Shown: positions 1 through 7,803 of the stretch, one piece after another
How positions within the stretch are numbered: the first letter of the stretch is position 1
Layout of the letters: the number at the start of each line of letters is the position of its first letter
Assembly: GCF_001665395.1 (NCBI RefSeq)
Contig: NZ_LZSG01000032.1
Coordinates: 19,572 to 83,571, forward strand
Direction: 5' to 3'
Length of the DNA: 64,000 bases
DNA from: Mycobacterium sp. 1164966.3
GTDB lineage: Bacteria > Actinomycetota > Actinomycetes > Mycobacteriales > Mycobacteriaceae
Position numbers and translations under genes: made by a program
The notes under the pieces: model-generated
Told to the model about the DNA's origin: nothing
The model's input: only the letters and a program-made list of their open reading frames with translations
Database searches by the model: none

Positions 1-2
1 AG

Positions 3-182
3 AGCATGCCCGACGCGGAGCTCGAACTCGAGTGCGTCACAGCCGAGGTGAAGTGCCGGTCCTGCGGCGGGCAATCGGAGATCGCCTCGGCGTGGTCGAT
101 CTGGTGCCCGCAGTGTGACAGCACCGATGTCGAGGTGCTGCGCGGCAACGAATTTTTGGTGACGTCGATGGACGTCTCATGA
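3..182 (+). CDS. hypA: Hydrogenase nickel chaperone HypA (C-terminal part)
   Basis: This is the last 59 codons of HypA; the start lies before the window. HypA works with HypB to insert nickel into the large subunit of [NiFe]-hydrogenases. The visible part contains the family's zinc-binding pair of CxxC motifs (CRSC and, 17 residues on, CPQC), followed by the usual short C-terminus. It is followed 22 bases later by hypB, with which it functions. Confidence 0.93.
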   Translation, partial: SMPDAELELECVTAEVKCRSCGGQSEIASAWSIWCPQCDSTDVEVLRGNEFLVTSMDVS

Positions 183-204
183 AAGGTGGTCATTGTGAAC
201 AGGT

Positions 205-993
205 TTGAGCATGGGTAGGTTCCATCGACACGACGACGGCACCGTGCACAGTCACGAACATGAACACGATCATGACCATGACCGTGGGGATCACGGTGAC
301 TTTGACGGCTATGAGACCGGAAACCAGCGGATCGACGTGCTGGAGTCGATCTTCGCGGAGAATGACTTCCGCGCCAATATCAACCGAGCGGCGTTCGAGA
401 GCAACGGGATCCGCGCGCTCAATCTAATGAGCTCGCCCGGCTCCGGTAAGACGACGGTGCTGCAGGCCACCCTCGACGCGCTGGCCCGCGAGTTCGCGAT
501 TGGGGTGATCGAAGGCGACATCGCCACTGACCTGGACGCCGCCAAGCTCAGCGGCCGCGGCGCTCAGGTGTCTCTGCTCAACACCAGCAATGGGTTTGGC
601 GGCGAGTGCCATCTCGACGCACCGATGATCAACCGTGCGCTACCGGGACTCGACCTGCCCGCACTGGACCTGGTGATCATCGAAAACGTGGGCAACCTGG
701 TCTGCCCGGCGGAGTTCGACGTCGGCGAGCACGCGAAGGCGATGGTCTACTCCGTCACCGAGGGCGAGGACAAGCCGCTGAAGTACCCGGTCATGTTTCG
801 ATCGGTGGATTTGGTGTTGCTCAACAAAATTGACCTGGTGCCCCATCTGGACGTCGACGTCGACCGCTACATCGCGCATGTGCGCGAAGTCAATGCGTCC
901 GCGACGATCCTGCCGGTCAGCGCGCGCACCGGCGCCGGCATGGATGCCTGGTTCGGCTGGCTACGGAGGTTCACCCAAGGTCCGCATGACTAG
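205..993 (+). CDS. hypB: Hydrogenase nickel-incorporation GTPase HypB
   Basis: HypB is the SIMIBI-class GTPase that drives nickel delivery to the hydrogenase large subunit. The N-terminus carries a histidine-rich stretch (about residues 7-30, HxH repeats), typical of HypB proteins that store nickel. The P-loop SSPGSGKTT lies at residues 77-84, followed by the G-domain with an NKID motif. Length is 262 residues with the TTG start at 205; an ATG two codons later (211) is equally possible, and a stop at 196-198 rules out anything longer. An AAAGGTGG ribosome site lies upstream. The structural genes follow after a 211-base regulatory gap. Confidence 0.95.
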   Translation: MSMGRFHRHDDGTVHSHEHEHDHDHDRGDHGDFDGYETGNQRIDVLESIFAENDFRANINRAAFESNGIRALNLMSSPGSGKTTVLQATLDALAREFAIGVIEGDIATDLDAAKLSGRGAQVSLLNTSNGFGGECHLDAPMINRALPGLDLPALDLVIIENVGNLVCPAEFDVGEHAKAMVYSVTEGEDKPLKYPVMFRSVDLVLLNKIDLVPHLDVDVDRYIAHVREVNASATILPVSARTGAGMDAWFGWLRRFTQGPHD

Positions 994-1018
994 TTCAACC
1001 GAACTCCTCCCGACCTTT

Positions 1019-1035
1019 TTGCAAATGACTTGCAA
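1019..1035. promoter_or_regulatory. Candidate Nur (nickel-responsive Fur family) operator
   Basis: The sequence is TTGCAA-ATGAC-TTGCAA, an exact match to the Nur consensus described for Streptomyces coelicolor (tTGCaa-N5-ttGCAA). It lies between hypB and the hydrogenase small subunit gene, about 60 bases upstream of a plausible -35 element. The match is seen; binding by a mycobacterial Nur/Fur protein is inferred. Confidence 0.6.
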
Positions 1036-1089
1036 GACAATGAAACCCGATAGGCCAGCTACATTTTTCGGCCGGCCGCGGACCTCTGA

Positions 1090-1124
1090 TAACGATTGAC
1101 AACGCTCGTTAGCGGGGGTAGACC
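1090..1124 (+). promoter_or_regulatory. Candidate promoter of the hydrogenase operon with inverted repeat
   Basis: A TTGACA -35 hexamer at 1096-1101 is followed, after 17 bases, by a poor -10 (TAGACC, 1119-1124). The -35 is bracketed by a perfect inverted repeat, TAACGA at 1090-1095 and TCGTTA at 1106-1111, which looks like an operator. About 80 bases of leader would follow before the small subunit ATG. Confidence 0.35.
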
Positions 1125-1204
1125 CAGAAACAGCGCTGCGCAAGTGGGCCGACGGTCGACTCCGGTAGCGCAAGGGGCGTCAGCCCGCCCCGGAAAGCTG
1201 CATC

Positions 1205-2260
1205 ATGCCAACGGAAGCAGCAGTCAAAGCGGAAGAAACGTTGATCCATGTTCTCTGGATCAACGCAGGTCTCAGTTGTGATGGCGACTCGGTGGCGTTG
1301 ACTGCCGCCACCCAACCCAGCGTCGAGGAGATTGCATTAGGCGCGCTCCCCGGCCTGCCACAGGTCGCCGTCCACTGGCCCTTGATCGACTTCGAATGCG
1401 GACCCACAGGAGGAGCGGACGACTTCCTCGAATGGTTCTTCAAAGCCGATCGCGGCGAGCTGGAACCCTTTGTGCTGGTCGTCGAAGGGTCCATTCCCAA
1501 CGAGAAGATCAAGGAAGAGGGCTACTGGTGCGGGTTCGGCAACGACCCGGCAACCAATCAGCCGATGACCACCAGCGAGTGGCTCGACCGGTTGACGCCT
1601 AAAGCCACCGCGGTCGTCGCGGTGGGGACCTGCGCCACCTACGGCGGCATCCACGCGATGGCCGGCAACCCCACCGGGGCGATGGGTGTGCCGGATTACC
1701 TCGGCTGGGATTGGAAGAGCAAGGCTGGAATCCCGATCGTCTGCGTCCCGGGCTGCCCGATTCATCCGGACAACCTCTCCGAGACGCTGACCTACCTGCT
1801 CTACATGGCGACCGGCCAGGCGCCGATGATTCCGCTCGACGACGCGCTGCGCCCCAGCTGGTTGTTCGGCGCCACCGTGCACGAAGGCTGCGACCGGGCC
1901 GGCTACTACGAGCAGGGTGATTTCGCCACCGAGTACGGTTCGCCGAAATGCATTGTCAAACTTGGTTGTTGGGGCCCGGTTGTCAAGTGCAACGTGCCCA
2001 AGCGCGGGTGGATCAACGGCATCGGCGGTTGCCCGAACGTCGGCGGCATCTGCATCGGGTGCACGATGCCCGGCTTCCCGGACAAGTTCATGCCGTTCAT
2101 GGACGAGCCGCCGGGCGGCAAGGTGTCGACAACCGCGTCGGGTCTGTACGGCTCGGTGATTCGCAACCTGAGGGGGATCACCAACCGGACCCTGGACAAG
2201 GAGCCGAGCTGGCGCCGTAAGGGCACCAAACTCGAAAGCGGAGCCCGCCGCACCTGGTAG
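1205..2260 (+). CDS. hhyS: [NiFe]-hydrogenase small subunit, group 1h
   Basis: The small subunit carries electrons from the active site through three Fe-S clusters. Ligands visible for the proximal cluster are Cys25, Asp28, Cys143 (GTCATYGG) and Cys184 (VPGCPIHPDN). Asp28 replaces the usual second Cys of CxxC, the 3Cys/1Asp pattern known from the actinobacterial-type hydrogenase of Ralstonia eutropha. The distal cluster set is His226, Cys229, Cys249 and Cys255; Cys262, 276, 283 and 286 supply the medial one. There is no twin-arginine signal peptide, unlike classical periplasmic group 1 enzymes, so it should stay on the cytoplasmic side. Length is 351 residues. Group 1h enzymes oxidise trace atmospheric H2 during energy limitation. 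The gene is followed directly by the large subunit gene. The ATG is preceded by GGAAAG. Confidence 0.95.
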   Translation: MPTEAAVKAEETLIHVLWINAGLSCDGDSVALTAATQPSVEEIALGALPGLPQVAVHWPLIDFECGPTGGADDFLEWFFKADRGELEPFVLVVEGSIPNEKIKEEGYWCGFGNDPATNQPMTTSEWLDRLTPKATAVVAVGTCATYGGIHAMAGNPTGAMGVPDYLGWDWKSKAGIPIVCVPGCPIHPDNLSETLTYLLYMATGQAPMIPLDDALRPSWLFGATVHEGCDRAGYYEQGDFATEYGSPKCIVKLGCWGPVVKCNVPKRGWINGIGGCPNVGGICIGCTMPGFPDKFMPFMDEPPGGKVSTTASGLYGSVIRNLRGITNRTLDKEPSWRRKGTKLESGARRTW

Positions 2261-2335
2261 CCCACGCCGCTCCATTCTCACCAGACTCGTTCAAGACAAA
2301 GCCCCTTGGGCACAGAGCAAGAGAGTAATAGTTCG

Positions 2336-4135
2336 ATGACAACCATCATTCCGGAGCCGACGGCATCCAAGCGGGAACCCGGCCAACTCGTCGAAATGGC
2401 CTGGGACCCGATCACCAGGATCGTGGGCAGCCTCGGCATTTACACCAAGATCGATTTCGAGAACAAAGAAGTCGTCGAGTGCCACAGCACGTCGTCGATC
2501 TTCCGCGGTTACTCGATCTTCATGAAGGGCAAGGACCCGCGCGACGCTCACTTCATCACCAGCCGCATCTGCGGCATCTGCGGCGACAACCACGCCACCT
2601 GTTCGTGCTACACGCAGAACATGGCCTACGGCGTCAAGCCGCCGCACCTCGGTGAGTGGATCGTCAACCTCGGCGAGGCCGCGGAATACATGTTCGACCA
2701 CAACATCTTCCAGGAGAACCTGGTCGGTGTCGACTTCTGCGAAAAGATGGTCTCCGAGACCAACCCCGGTGTGCTGGCCAAGGCCGAAAACACCGCGGCG
2801 CCGCATGCCGACGCGCACGGCTACAAGACCATCGCCGACATCATGCGCTCGCTCAACCCATTCAGCGGCGAGTTCTACCGGGAGGCGCTGCAAGTCAGCC
2901 GCTGGACGCGAGAGATGTTCTGCCTCATGGAAGGTCGCCACGTGCACCCGTCCACGCTGTACCCCGGCGGAGTCGGCACCGTCGCGACCGTCCAGTTGAT
3001 GACCGACTACATGACCCGGCTGATGCGGTACGTGGAGTTCATGAAGAAGGTCGTCCCCATGCACGACGACTTGTTCGACTTCTTCTACGAGGCTCTGCCC
3101 GGTTACGAGAAGGTCGGTTTGCGGCGCACGCTACTCGGCTGCTGGGGCTCCTTCCAGGATCCCGAGGTCTGCAACTTCGCATACAAGGACATGGAGCGCT
3201 GGGGCAACGCGATGTTCGTCACCCCCGGCGTGGTGGTGGACGGCAAGCTGGTCACCCACTCGCTGGTGGATATCAACCTCGGCATCCGAATCCTGTTGGG
3301 CAGTTCGTATTACGACGACTGGACCGACCAGGAGATGTTCGTCAAGACCGACCCGCTGGGCAACCAGGTGGACCGGCGGCACCCGTGGAACCAGCACACC
3401 AACCCGCACCCGCAGAAACGGGACATGGACGGTGGCAAGTACAGCTGGGTCATGTCGCCGCGCTGGTTCGACGGCACGGACCACCTGGCGCTGGACACCG
3501 GCGGCGGCCCGCTGGCCCGACTGTGGGCGACCGCGCTGGCCGGCCTGGTCGACATCGGATACGTCAAGGCGACCGGTTCCAGCGTGCAGATCAACCTGCC
3601 CAAGACTGTGTTGAAGGGTCCGGTGGAATTGGAGTGGAAGATCCCCCAACACGGCAGCAACACCATCGAACGCGACCGGGCGCGGACGTACTTCCAGGCC
3701 TACGCGGCGGCATGCGCGCTGCACTTCGCCGAGAAGGCATTGGAGGAAATCCGCGCTGGGCGCACCAAGACCTGGGAGAAGTTCGAGGTGCCCGACGAAG
3801 CCATCGGCTGCGGGTTCACCGAAGCGGTCCGCGGCGTGCTGAGTCACCACATGGTGATCCGGGACGGCAAGATCGCCAACTACCATCCGTACCCACCAAC
3901 CCCGTGGAACGCGAACCCGCGTGACAGCTACGGCACGCCGGGCCCTTACGAGGATGCGGTCCAGGGCCAACCGATATTCGAGGAGAACGATCGGGAGAAT
4001 TTCAAGGGCATCGACGTCATGCGCACGGTGCGCAGCTTCGACCCGTGTCTGCCCTGCGGTGTGCACATGTACCTGGGCAAGGGCAAGACGCTGGAGAGAC
4101 TGCACACCCCGACTCAGTCGCCTGTCGAGGAGTGA
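2336..4135 (+). CDS. hhyL: [NiFe]-hydrogenase large subunit, group 1h
   Basis: This catalytic subunit holds the Ni-Fe(CN)2CO centre. The N-terminal L1 motif RICGICGDNH has nickel ligands Cys79 and Cys82, with His86 nearby. The C-terminal L2 motif DPCLPCGVH has Cys571 and Cys574, followed by a 22-residue tail after His577. That tail should be removed by the endopeptidase encoded at 7804, after nickel insertion. The ATG at 2336 gives 599 residues; an in-frame upstream start at 2306 would add ten residues with no family support. The nearest purine-rich site is AAGAGAG. It ends three bases before the NifU/Rieske-like gene, so co-translation is expected. Confidence 0.95.
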   Translation: MTTIIPEPTASKREPGQLVEMAWDPITRIVGSLGIYTKIDFENKEVVECHSTSSIFRGYSIFMKGKDPRDAHFITSRICGICGDNHATCSCYTQNMAYGVKPPHLGEWIVNLGEAAEYMFDHNIFQENLVGVDFCEKMVSETNPGVLAKAENTAAPHADAHGYKTIADIMRSLNPFSGEFYREALQVSRWTREMFCLMEGRHVHPSTLYPGGVGTVATVQLMTDYMTRLMRYVEFMKKVVPMHDDLFDFFYEALPGYEKVGLRRTLLGCWGSFQDPEVCNFAYKDMERWGNAMFVTPGVVVDGKLVTHSLVDINLGIRILLGSSYYDDWTDQEMFVKTDPLGNQVDRRHPWNQHTNPHPQKRDMDGGKYSWVMSPRWFDGTDHLALDTGGGPLARLWATALAGLVDIGYVKATGSSVQINLPKTVLKGPVELEWKIPQHGSNTIERDRARTYFQAYAAACALHFAEKALEEIRAGRTKTWEKFEVPDEAIGCGFTEAVRGVLSHHMVIRDGKIANYHPYPPTPWNANPRDSYGTPGPYEDAVQGQPIFEENDRENFKGIDVMRTVRSFDPCLPCGVHMYLGKGKTLERLHTPTQSPVEE

Positions 4136-4138
4136 CTG

Positions 4139-5026
4139 ATGGCGGATCGCCCGGAAGGCCCTGGCACGCAATGGCGTACGGCGGGCGATCGGATCCAGAC
4201 TCTGCTGGATTCCTGCGCGGCCGGAGGTGCGACCGCGTACGAACGCGCCCAGGAACTGGTCCGGGAGGTGGTCGGGCTGTACGGGGCCGGGCTGGAACGG
4301 ATCATGCAGCTCGCCGCCGAAACATCAAGTCCTGATGGAGGATTGGCCGAGCGGCTGGCCACCGACGACCTGGTGGCCAGCCTGCTCCTGGTGCACGGGC
4401 TGCACCCGCACGATGTGCACCGTCGGGTGTCCGATGCGCTGGATAGGGTGCGGCCCTACCTGGGTTCGCACGGTGGCGATGTGGACCTGCGCGAGATAAC
4501 GGACGACGGCGTCGCGCGGTTGGCATTCACGGGTAGCTGCAAGAGCTGCCCGTCGTCAGCCGTGACGCTGGAGCTGGCCGTGCAGGACGCGGTCCGGGCG
4601 GCGGCGCCGGAGATCTCCTCGATCGAGGTGGTGGCCGCGACGCCCGCAGGCATCATCCCGACGGAATCGCTGTTGGCACCGCTACGTTCGAACGGTCACG
4701 TCAGGTGGTACCCGGTGCCGGAGGTGGCCGGGTTGAAGGCCGGTGAGGTCGGCGGCTTTCTGGTCGCGGAGACGACGATGCTGGCGTGCCGGGTAGGTGA
4801 CCAGACTTTGGCCTACCGCGACCACTGTCCGATCTGCCAAGACTCGCTGGCCGGTGCGCAACTGCGCGAGGCGCTGCTGCGCTGCCCGCGTTGCCAGACG
4901 GATTTCGACGTCGTGCATGCGGGTGCGGGTCCGAACGGGGTTCACCTCGAGCCGCTGCCGCTGCTAACTCGTGACGACGTGCTGTCGGTGGCGCTGCAGA
5001 GCGAAGGCACGAGGGTGCCGGCATGA
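4139..5026 (+). CDS. hhyE: NifU-domain / Rieske-like iron-sulfur protein of the hydrogenase operon
   Basis: This 295-residue protein combines a helical N-terminal region (1-95), a NifU C-terminal-type domain (about 98-165, cluster motif CKSC at 134-137) and a Rieske-fold-like C-terminal domain (about 185-275). The last has CPIC (230-233) and CPRC (249-252) with Rieske-like spacing. Both His ligands of a true Rieske centre (CxH and CxxH) are replaced by Cys. Equivalent genes accompany group 1h hydrogenases and have been proposed as electron acceptors that link the enzyme to the respiratory chain, or as cluster carriers. The symbol follows the M. smegmatis usage I recall. It overlaps the next gene by four bases (ATGA). 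Confidence 0.8.
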   Translation: MADRPEGPGTQWRTAGDRIQTLLDSCAAGGATAYERAQELVREVVGLYGAGLERIMQLAAETSSPDGGLAERLATDDLVASLLLVHGLHPHDVHRRVSDALDRVRPYLGSHGGDVDLREITDDGVARLAFTGSCKSCPSSAVTLELAVQDAVRAAAPEISSIEVVAATPAGIIPTESLLAPLRSNGHVRWYPVPEVAGLKAGEVGGFLVAETTMLACRVGDQTLAYRDHCPICQDSLAGAQLREALLRCPRCQTDFDVVHAGAGPNGVHLEPLPLLTRDDVLSVALQSEGTRVPA

Positions 5027-5670
5027 CCAGTCCTTACGATGTGCTCACCCGCATTACCAGCAACCGGCAGCCCGCCGACCCGGCCGGCGAGCGGTGTGAA
5101 ATGTGCTCCGAGCCGATCGCCGAGGAGCATCAGCACGTCGTCAATGTCGCAGGCCGCCAATTGATGTGCGTCTGCCGCGCCTGCTACCTGCTGTTCACCG
5201 ACTCACACGCCGAACTGCGCTACCGGGCGGTGCCCGACCGGTACCTGGCGTTCCCGGATTTCGCGCTCGACCGTCGCGCATGGGAGGCACTGCAGATTCC
5301 GGTCGGCGTCGCATTCTTCTTCACTAACTCGGCGCTGGGCCGAACCGTCGCCTTCTATCCCGGACCGGCCGGGGCATGCGAATCCGAACTGGACTTGGAC
5401 TACTGGAACACGCTGCGCGGCAAAGACTCTCGAACCGACCTATTGGCCGACGATGTGGAGGCGTTGCTGGTCCGGGTGCCCGAGGGCGATGAATTGGCCC
5501 AACCGCAGACATATCTCGTCCCGATCGACGTGTGCTACGAGTTTGTGGGACGGCTGCGCATGCTGTGGCGGGGCTTCGACGGCGGACAGGAGGCCCGGGA
5601 GTTCATCGACGACTTCTTCACCCAGGTCGCGGCGCGCGCGGCGCGGACGCACCCGGAGGCGCCGCGATGA
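5023..5670 (+). CDS. Hydrogenase-operon protein, DUF5947-like
   Basis: This 215-residue soluble protein has two CxxC pairs in the N-terminal quarter (Cys25/28 and Cys51/54), which suggest a zinc or Fe-S knuckle, followed by a mixed alpha/beta region rich in Trp and Phe. I recognise it as the DUF5947 type that occurs almost only in group 1h hydrogenase clusters; its function is unknown. Four-base overlaps with both neighbours (ATGA at 5023 and 5667) point to translational coupling and a role in assembly or electron transfer of this hydrogenase. Confidence 0.75.
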   Translation: MTSPYDVLTRITSNRQPADPAGERCEMCSEPIAEEHQHVVNVAGRQLMCVCRACYLLFTDSHAELRYRAVPDRYLAFPDFALDRRAWEALQIPVGVAFFFTNSALGRTVAFYPGPAGACESELDLDYWNTLRGKDSRTDLLADDVEALLVRVPEGDELAQPQTYLVPIDVCYEFVGRLRMLWRGFDGGQEAREFIDDFFTQVAARAARTHPEAPR

Positions 5671-6323
5671 CGCAGCCAATCGAGTTGAGCTTCACTGTTC
5701 TGGACGTAGCGCCCGAACCGTATACCGTCACCCCGGTCCTCACCGCCCGCATCGGTGTCGCTACGAACAGTGACGATCCGGTGCACGCGATCGCGCTGCG
5801 CTGCCAGGTCCGTATCGAACCGCTGCGTCGTTCCTACTCCGACGACGAAGCCGCCGGGTTGATTGACCTGTTCGGCCCCCGCCAGCGCTGGGCGACCACC
5901 CAACGCACCTTCCTCTGGCAGCACTGCAGCGCGATGGTGCCGGGGTTCGCCGGCAACACCACGGTGGGGCTCTCGCTGGACTGCACCTACGACTTCGAGG
6001 TTGCCGCTGCCAAGTATCTGCACGCGCTACGCGACGGCTCCTTGCCGCTTCAATTCCTGTTCAGCGGGACAGTTTTCGTCAAATCCGAACGCGGCTTCTC
6101 GGTCCAGCAGGTGTCCTGGGACTGCGAGGACCGTTACGACATGCCGGTCAGCGCGTGGCGGGACCTGATCGCCCAGCACTATCCGAACACCGGTTGGATG
6201 CGCCTGAACCACGACACCATCGCCGCGCTCTCCCGTTACAAGTCGGCACGCGGGATGCTGGACCTCGACCATGCGGTCACCACGCTGATAGCCGAATCCT
6301 CCGAGCGGGAGGGCGCCCAGTGA
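5667..6323 (+). CDS. Hydrogenase-operon protein, DUF6084-like
   Basis: This 218-residue protein has predicted beta-sandwich character in its first half, with several Cys residues (ALRCQVRIEP, LDCTYDFEV) but no CxxC motif. No signal peptide or membrane segment is seen. I believe it belongs to DUF6084, another family restricted to group 1h hydrogenase loci, with no known function. The ATG overlaps the stop of the gene before it, and the end overlaps the GTG of the next gene, so it sits in the middle of a tightly coupled block. Confidence 0.7.
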   Translation: MTQPIELSFTVLDVAPEPYTVTPVLTARIGVATNSDDPVHAIALRCQVRIEPLRRSYSDDEAAGLIDLFGPRQRWATTQRTFLWQHCSAMVPGFAGNTTVGLSLDCTYDFEVAAAKYLHALRDGSLPLQFLFSGTVFVKSERGFSVQQVSWDCEDRYDMPVSAWRDLIAQHYPNTGWMRLNHDTIAALSRYKSARGMLDLDHAVTTLIAESSEREGAQ

Positions 6324-7681
6324 CACCCGCGTCATCAACTTGGGACCGCGTCCGCGCCGTCGCCGACGCCGTGCTGTACGAGGGCTATCTGCTCTACCCT
6401 TACCGGGGAACCTCGAGCAAGAACCAATCTCGTTGGCAGTTCGGCGTTCTGGGACCGCCCGGCGCTGCCGCTACCGGCCTGGGCGAAGACCACACGCTGG
6501 CCGCACAGTTCCTGGTCGACGGCGCCCAGGCGATCGCCCTGGCGGTGCGGTTCCTGCAGTTGCAGCACCGCCGCGCGGAACGCGAATTCCCAGAAGGCCC
6601 GGTCATGTTCGTCCCTGTCGACGAGCTGACCACCGCATCGGGGTCATGGCTGACCTGGGATGAGGCGGTCGAACGTGAACTGTCCTTCGGTCCGCTGGCA
6701 TTCGACGAGCCCGGACAGCGCTGGACGCTGCCGGTGACCGCTCCGGCAGACACCGAGATCGAGCCGGTCGACGGCGGCCGCCTGGTCCGCGAGCGGCAGG
6801 AAGTGCTTGGCGAGCTGACCGTATCCACCGAGCCCGACGGCAGCCTGCTACGAGTCTCGGCACGACTGACCAACGTCGGCGAGCCCGCACGCGATAAGAA
6901 CGAGGCGATTGCGCGTTCACTGATCGGCGCTCACATCATCGCCGAAGTCGTTGGTGGACAATTCATATCGATGATCGATCCACCGCCCGCCGCGGCCGGC
7001 GCGGTGTCCCGTTGCAGCCACCACCGGTGCTTCCCGGTGCTGGCCGGCCCGCTTGGAGTCCAAGACATCCTGCTGATTTCGCCCATCATTCTCTACGATC
7101 ATCCTGAAGTCGCCGAACAGAGCAATACCGCGCTGTATGACTGCACGGAGATCGACGAAATACTCACCCTGCGGGTGATGACGATGACCGACGAGGAGAA
7201 GGCGCAAGCCCGCGCCACCGATCCGCGGGCCGCGCAAATCATCGACCAGTGTGACGCCATGTCGCCCGAAGCGATGGCGCGGCTGCACGGTGTGCTCAGG
7301 GATCCGCACCATGCCGCGGGTCTGGTCCCGGAGATTCCGGAGGGAGTCGACTGGTGGGATCCGCTGGCCGACAATGCCGTTCGGCCGGAAATCGACGCCG
7401 TGCTGGTGAACGGTAAAGCGGTCGCCCGGGGCAGCCGGGTCATATTGCGGCCGCGGCGAAATGCCGACGCTCAAGACATCTTCGTCGCCGGCAAAACGGC
7501 CATCGTCACGTCCGTCCACGAGGACGTCGAAGGTGAAAAACATGTCGGTGTGGTGGTGGAGGACGACCCGGCCGCCGACCTGCACGACTGGTATGGCCGC
7601 TACCTGTACTTCTCACCCGACGAAATAGAGCCTTTGACAGGACGGGAAACAACCGAAAGGGATGCGACATGGAAGTCTTAG
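6320..7681 (+). CDS. Conserved hydrogenase-operon protein of unknown function
   Basis: The GTG start at 6320 (GTGA overlap) gives 453 residues; the reading frame is open much further upstream, but that part lies inside the preceding gene. It is soluble. A Cys/His cluster (SRCSHHRC, about residues 230-240) could bind metal. The C-terminal part (about 360-440) is beta-rich and reads like a small SH3 or KOW-like barrel (SRVILRPRR, KTAIVTSVHEDV). I know no assigned function. Its fixed place between the Fe-S accessory genes and the maturation genes suggests a cofactor assembly or scaffold role. Its last codons overlap the ATG of the 39-residue gene. Confidence 0.7.
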   Translation: MTPASSTWDRVRAVADAVLYEGYLLYPYRGTSSKNQSRWQFGVLGPPGAAATGLGEDHTLAAQFLVDGAQAIALAVRFLQLQHRRAEREFPEGPVMFVPVDELTTASGSWLTWDEAVERELSFGPLAFDEPGQRWTLPVTAPADTEIEPVDGGRLVRERQEVLGELTVSTEPDGSLLRVSARLTNVGEPARDKNEAIARSLIGAHIIAEVVGGQFISMIDPPPAAAGAVSRCSHHRCFPVLAGPLGVQDILLISPIILYDHPEVAEQSNTALYDCTEIDEILTLRVMTMTDEEKAQARATDPRAAQIIDQCDAMSPEAMARLHGVLRDPHHAAGLVPEIPEGVDWWDPLADNAVRPEIDAVLVNGKAVARGSRVILRPRRNADAQDIFVAGKTAIVTSVHEDVEGEKHVGVVVEDDPAADLHDWYGRYLYFSPDEIEPLTGRETTERDATWKS

Positions 7682-7788
7682 GTTGGGTGTTCGTTGCCCT
7701 CATGGCGATCGTGGTACTGGCAGCGGTGGCGATGGGACTGGTGTCGTTGCCTGACGCTAAACGCTATCTCAGGCTGAGGCGCATGTAG
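7669..7788 (+). CDS. 39-residue single-pass membrane microprotein of the hydrogenase operon
   Basis: The ORF encodes 39 residues: MEVLGW, a 20-residue hydrophobic helix, then a basic tail (KRYLRLRRM). This is a textbook one-pass membrane protein with a positive cytoplasmic tail. A good ribosome site (GAAAGGGA) sits 7 bases upstream and the start overlaps the preceding stop. I recall a DUF6893 family of such microproteins in actinobacteria. A group 1h hydrogenase has no membrane subunit of its own, so this could be its membrane tether or quinone-side partner; that is inference. Confidence 0.7.
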   Translation: MEVLGWVFVALMAIVVLAAVAMGLVSLPDAKRYLRLRRM

Positions 7789-7803
7789 CTGGGTAACCAG
7801 CCC

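Noticed and set aside
1111..1130. Possible DosR box before the hydrogenase operon (GGGGGTAGACCC region)
   Set aside because: It lacks the symmetric GGGACT/AGTCCC core; the match is no better than chance.
2656..3924. Long + strand ORF (422 codons) in another frame of the hydrogenase large subunit gene
   Set aside because: It is an Arg/His/Gly-rich shadow of the well-conserved hhyL frame; no ribosome site or family similarity.
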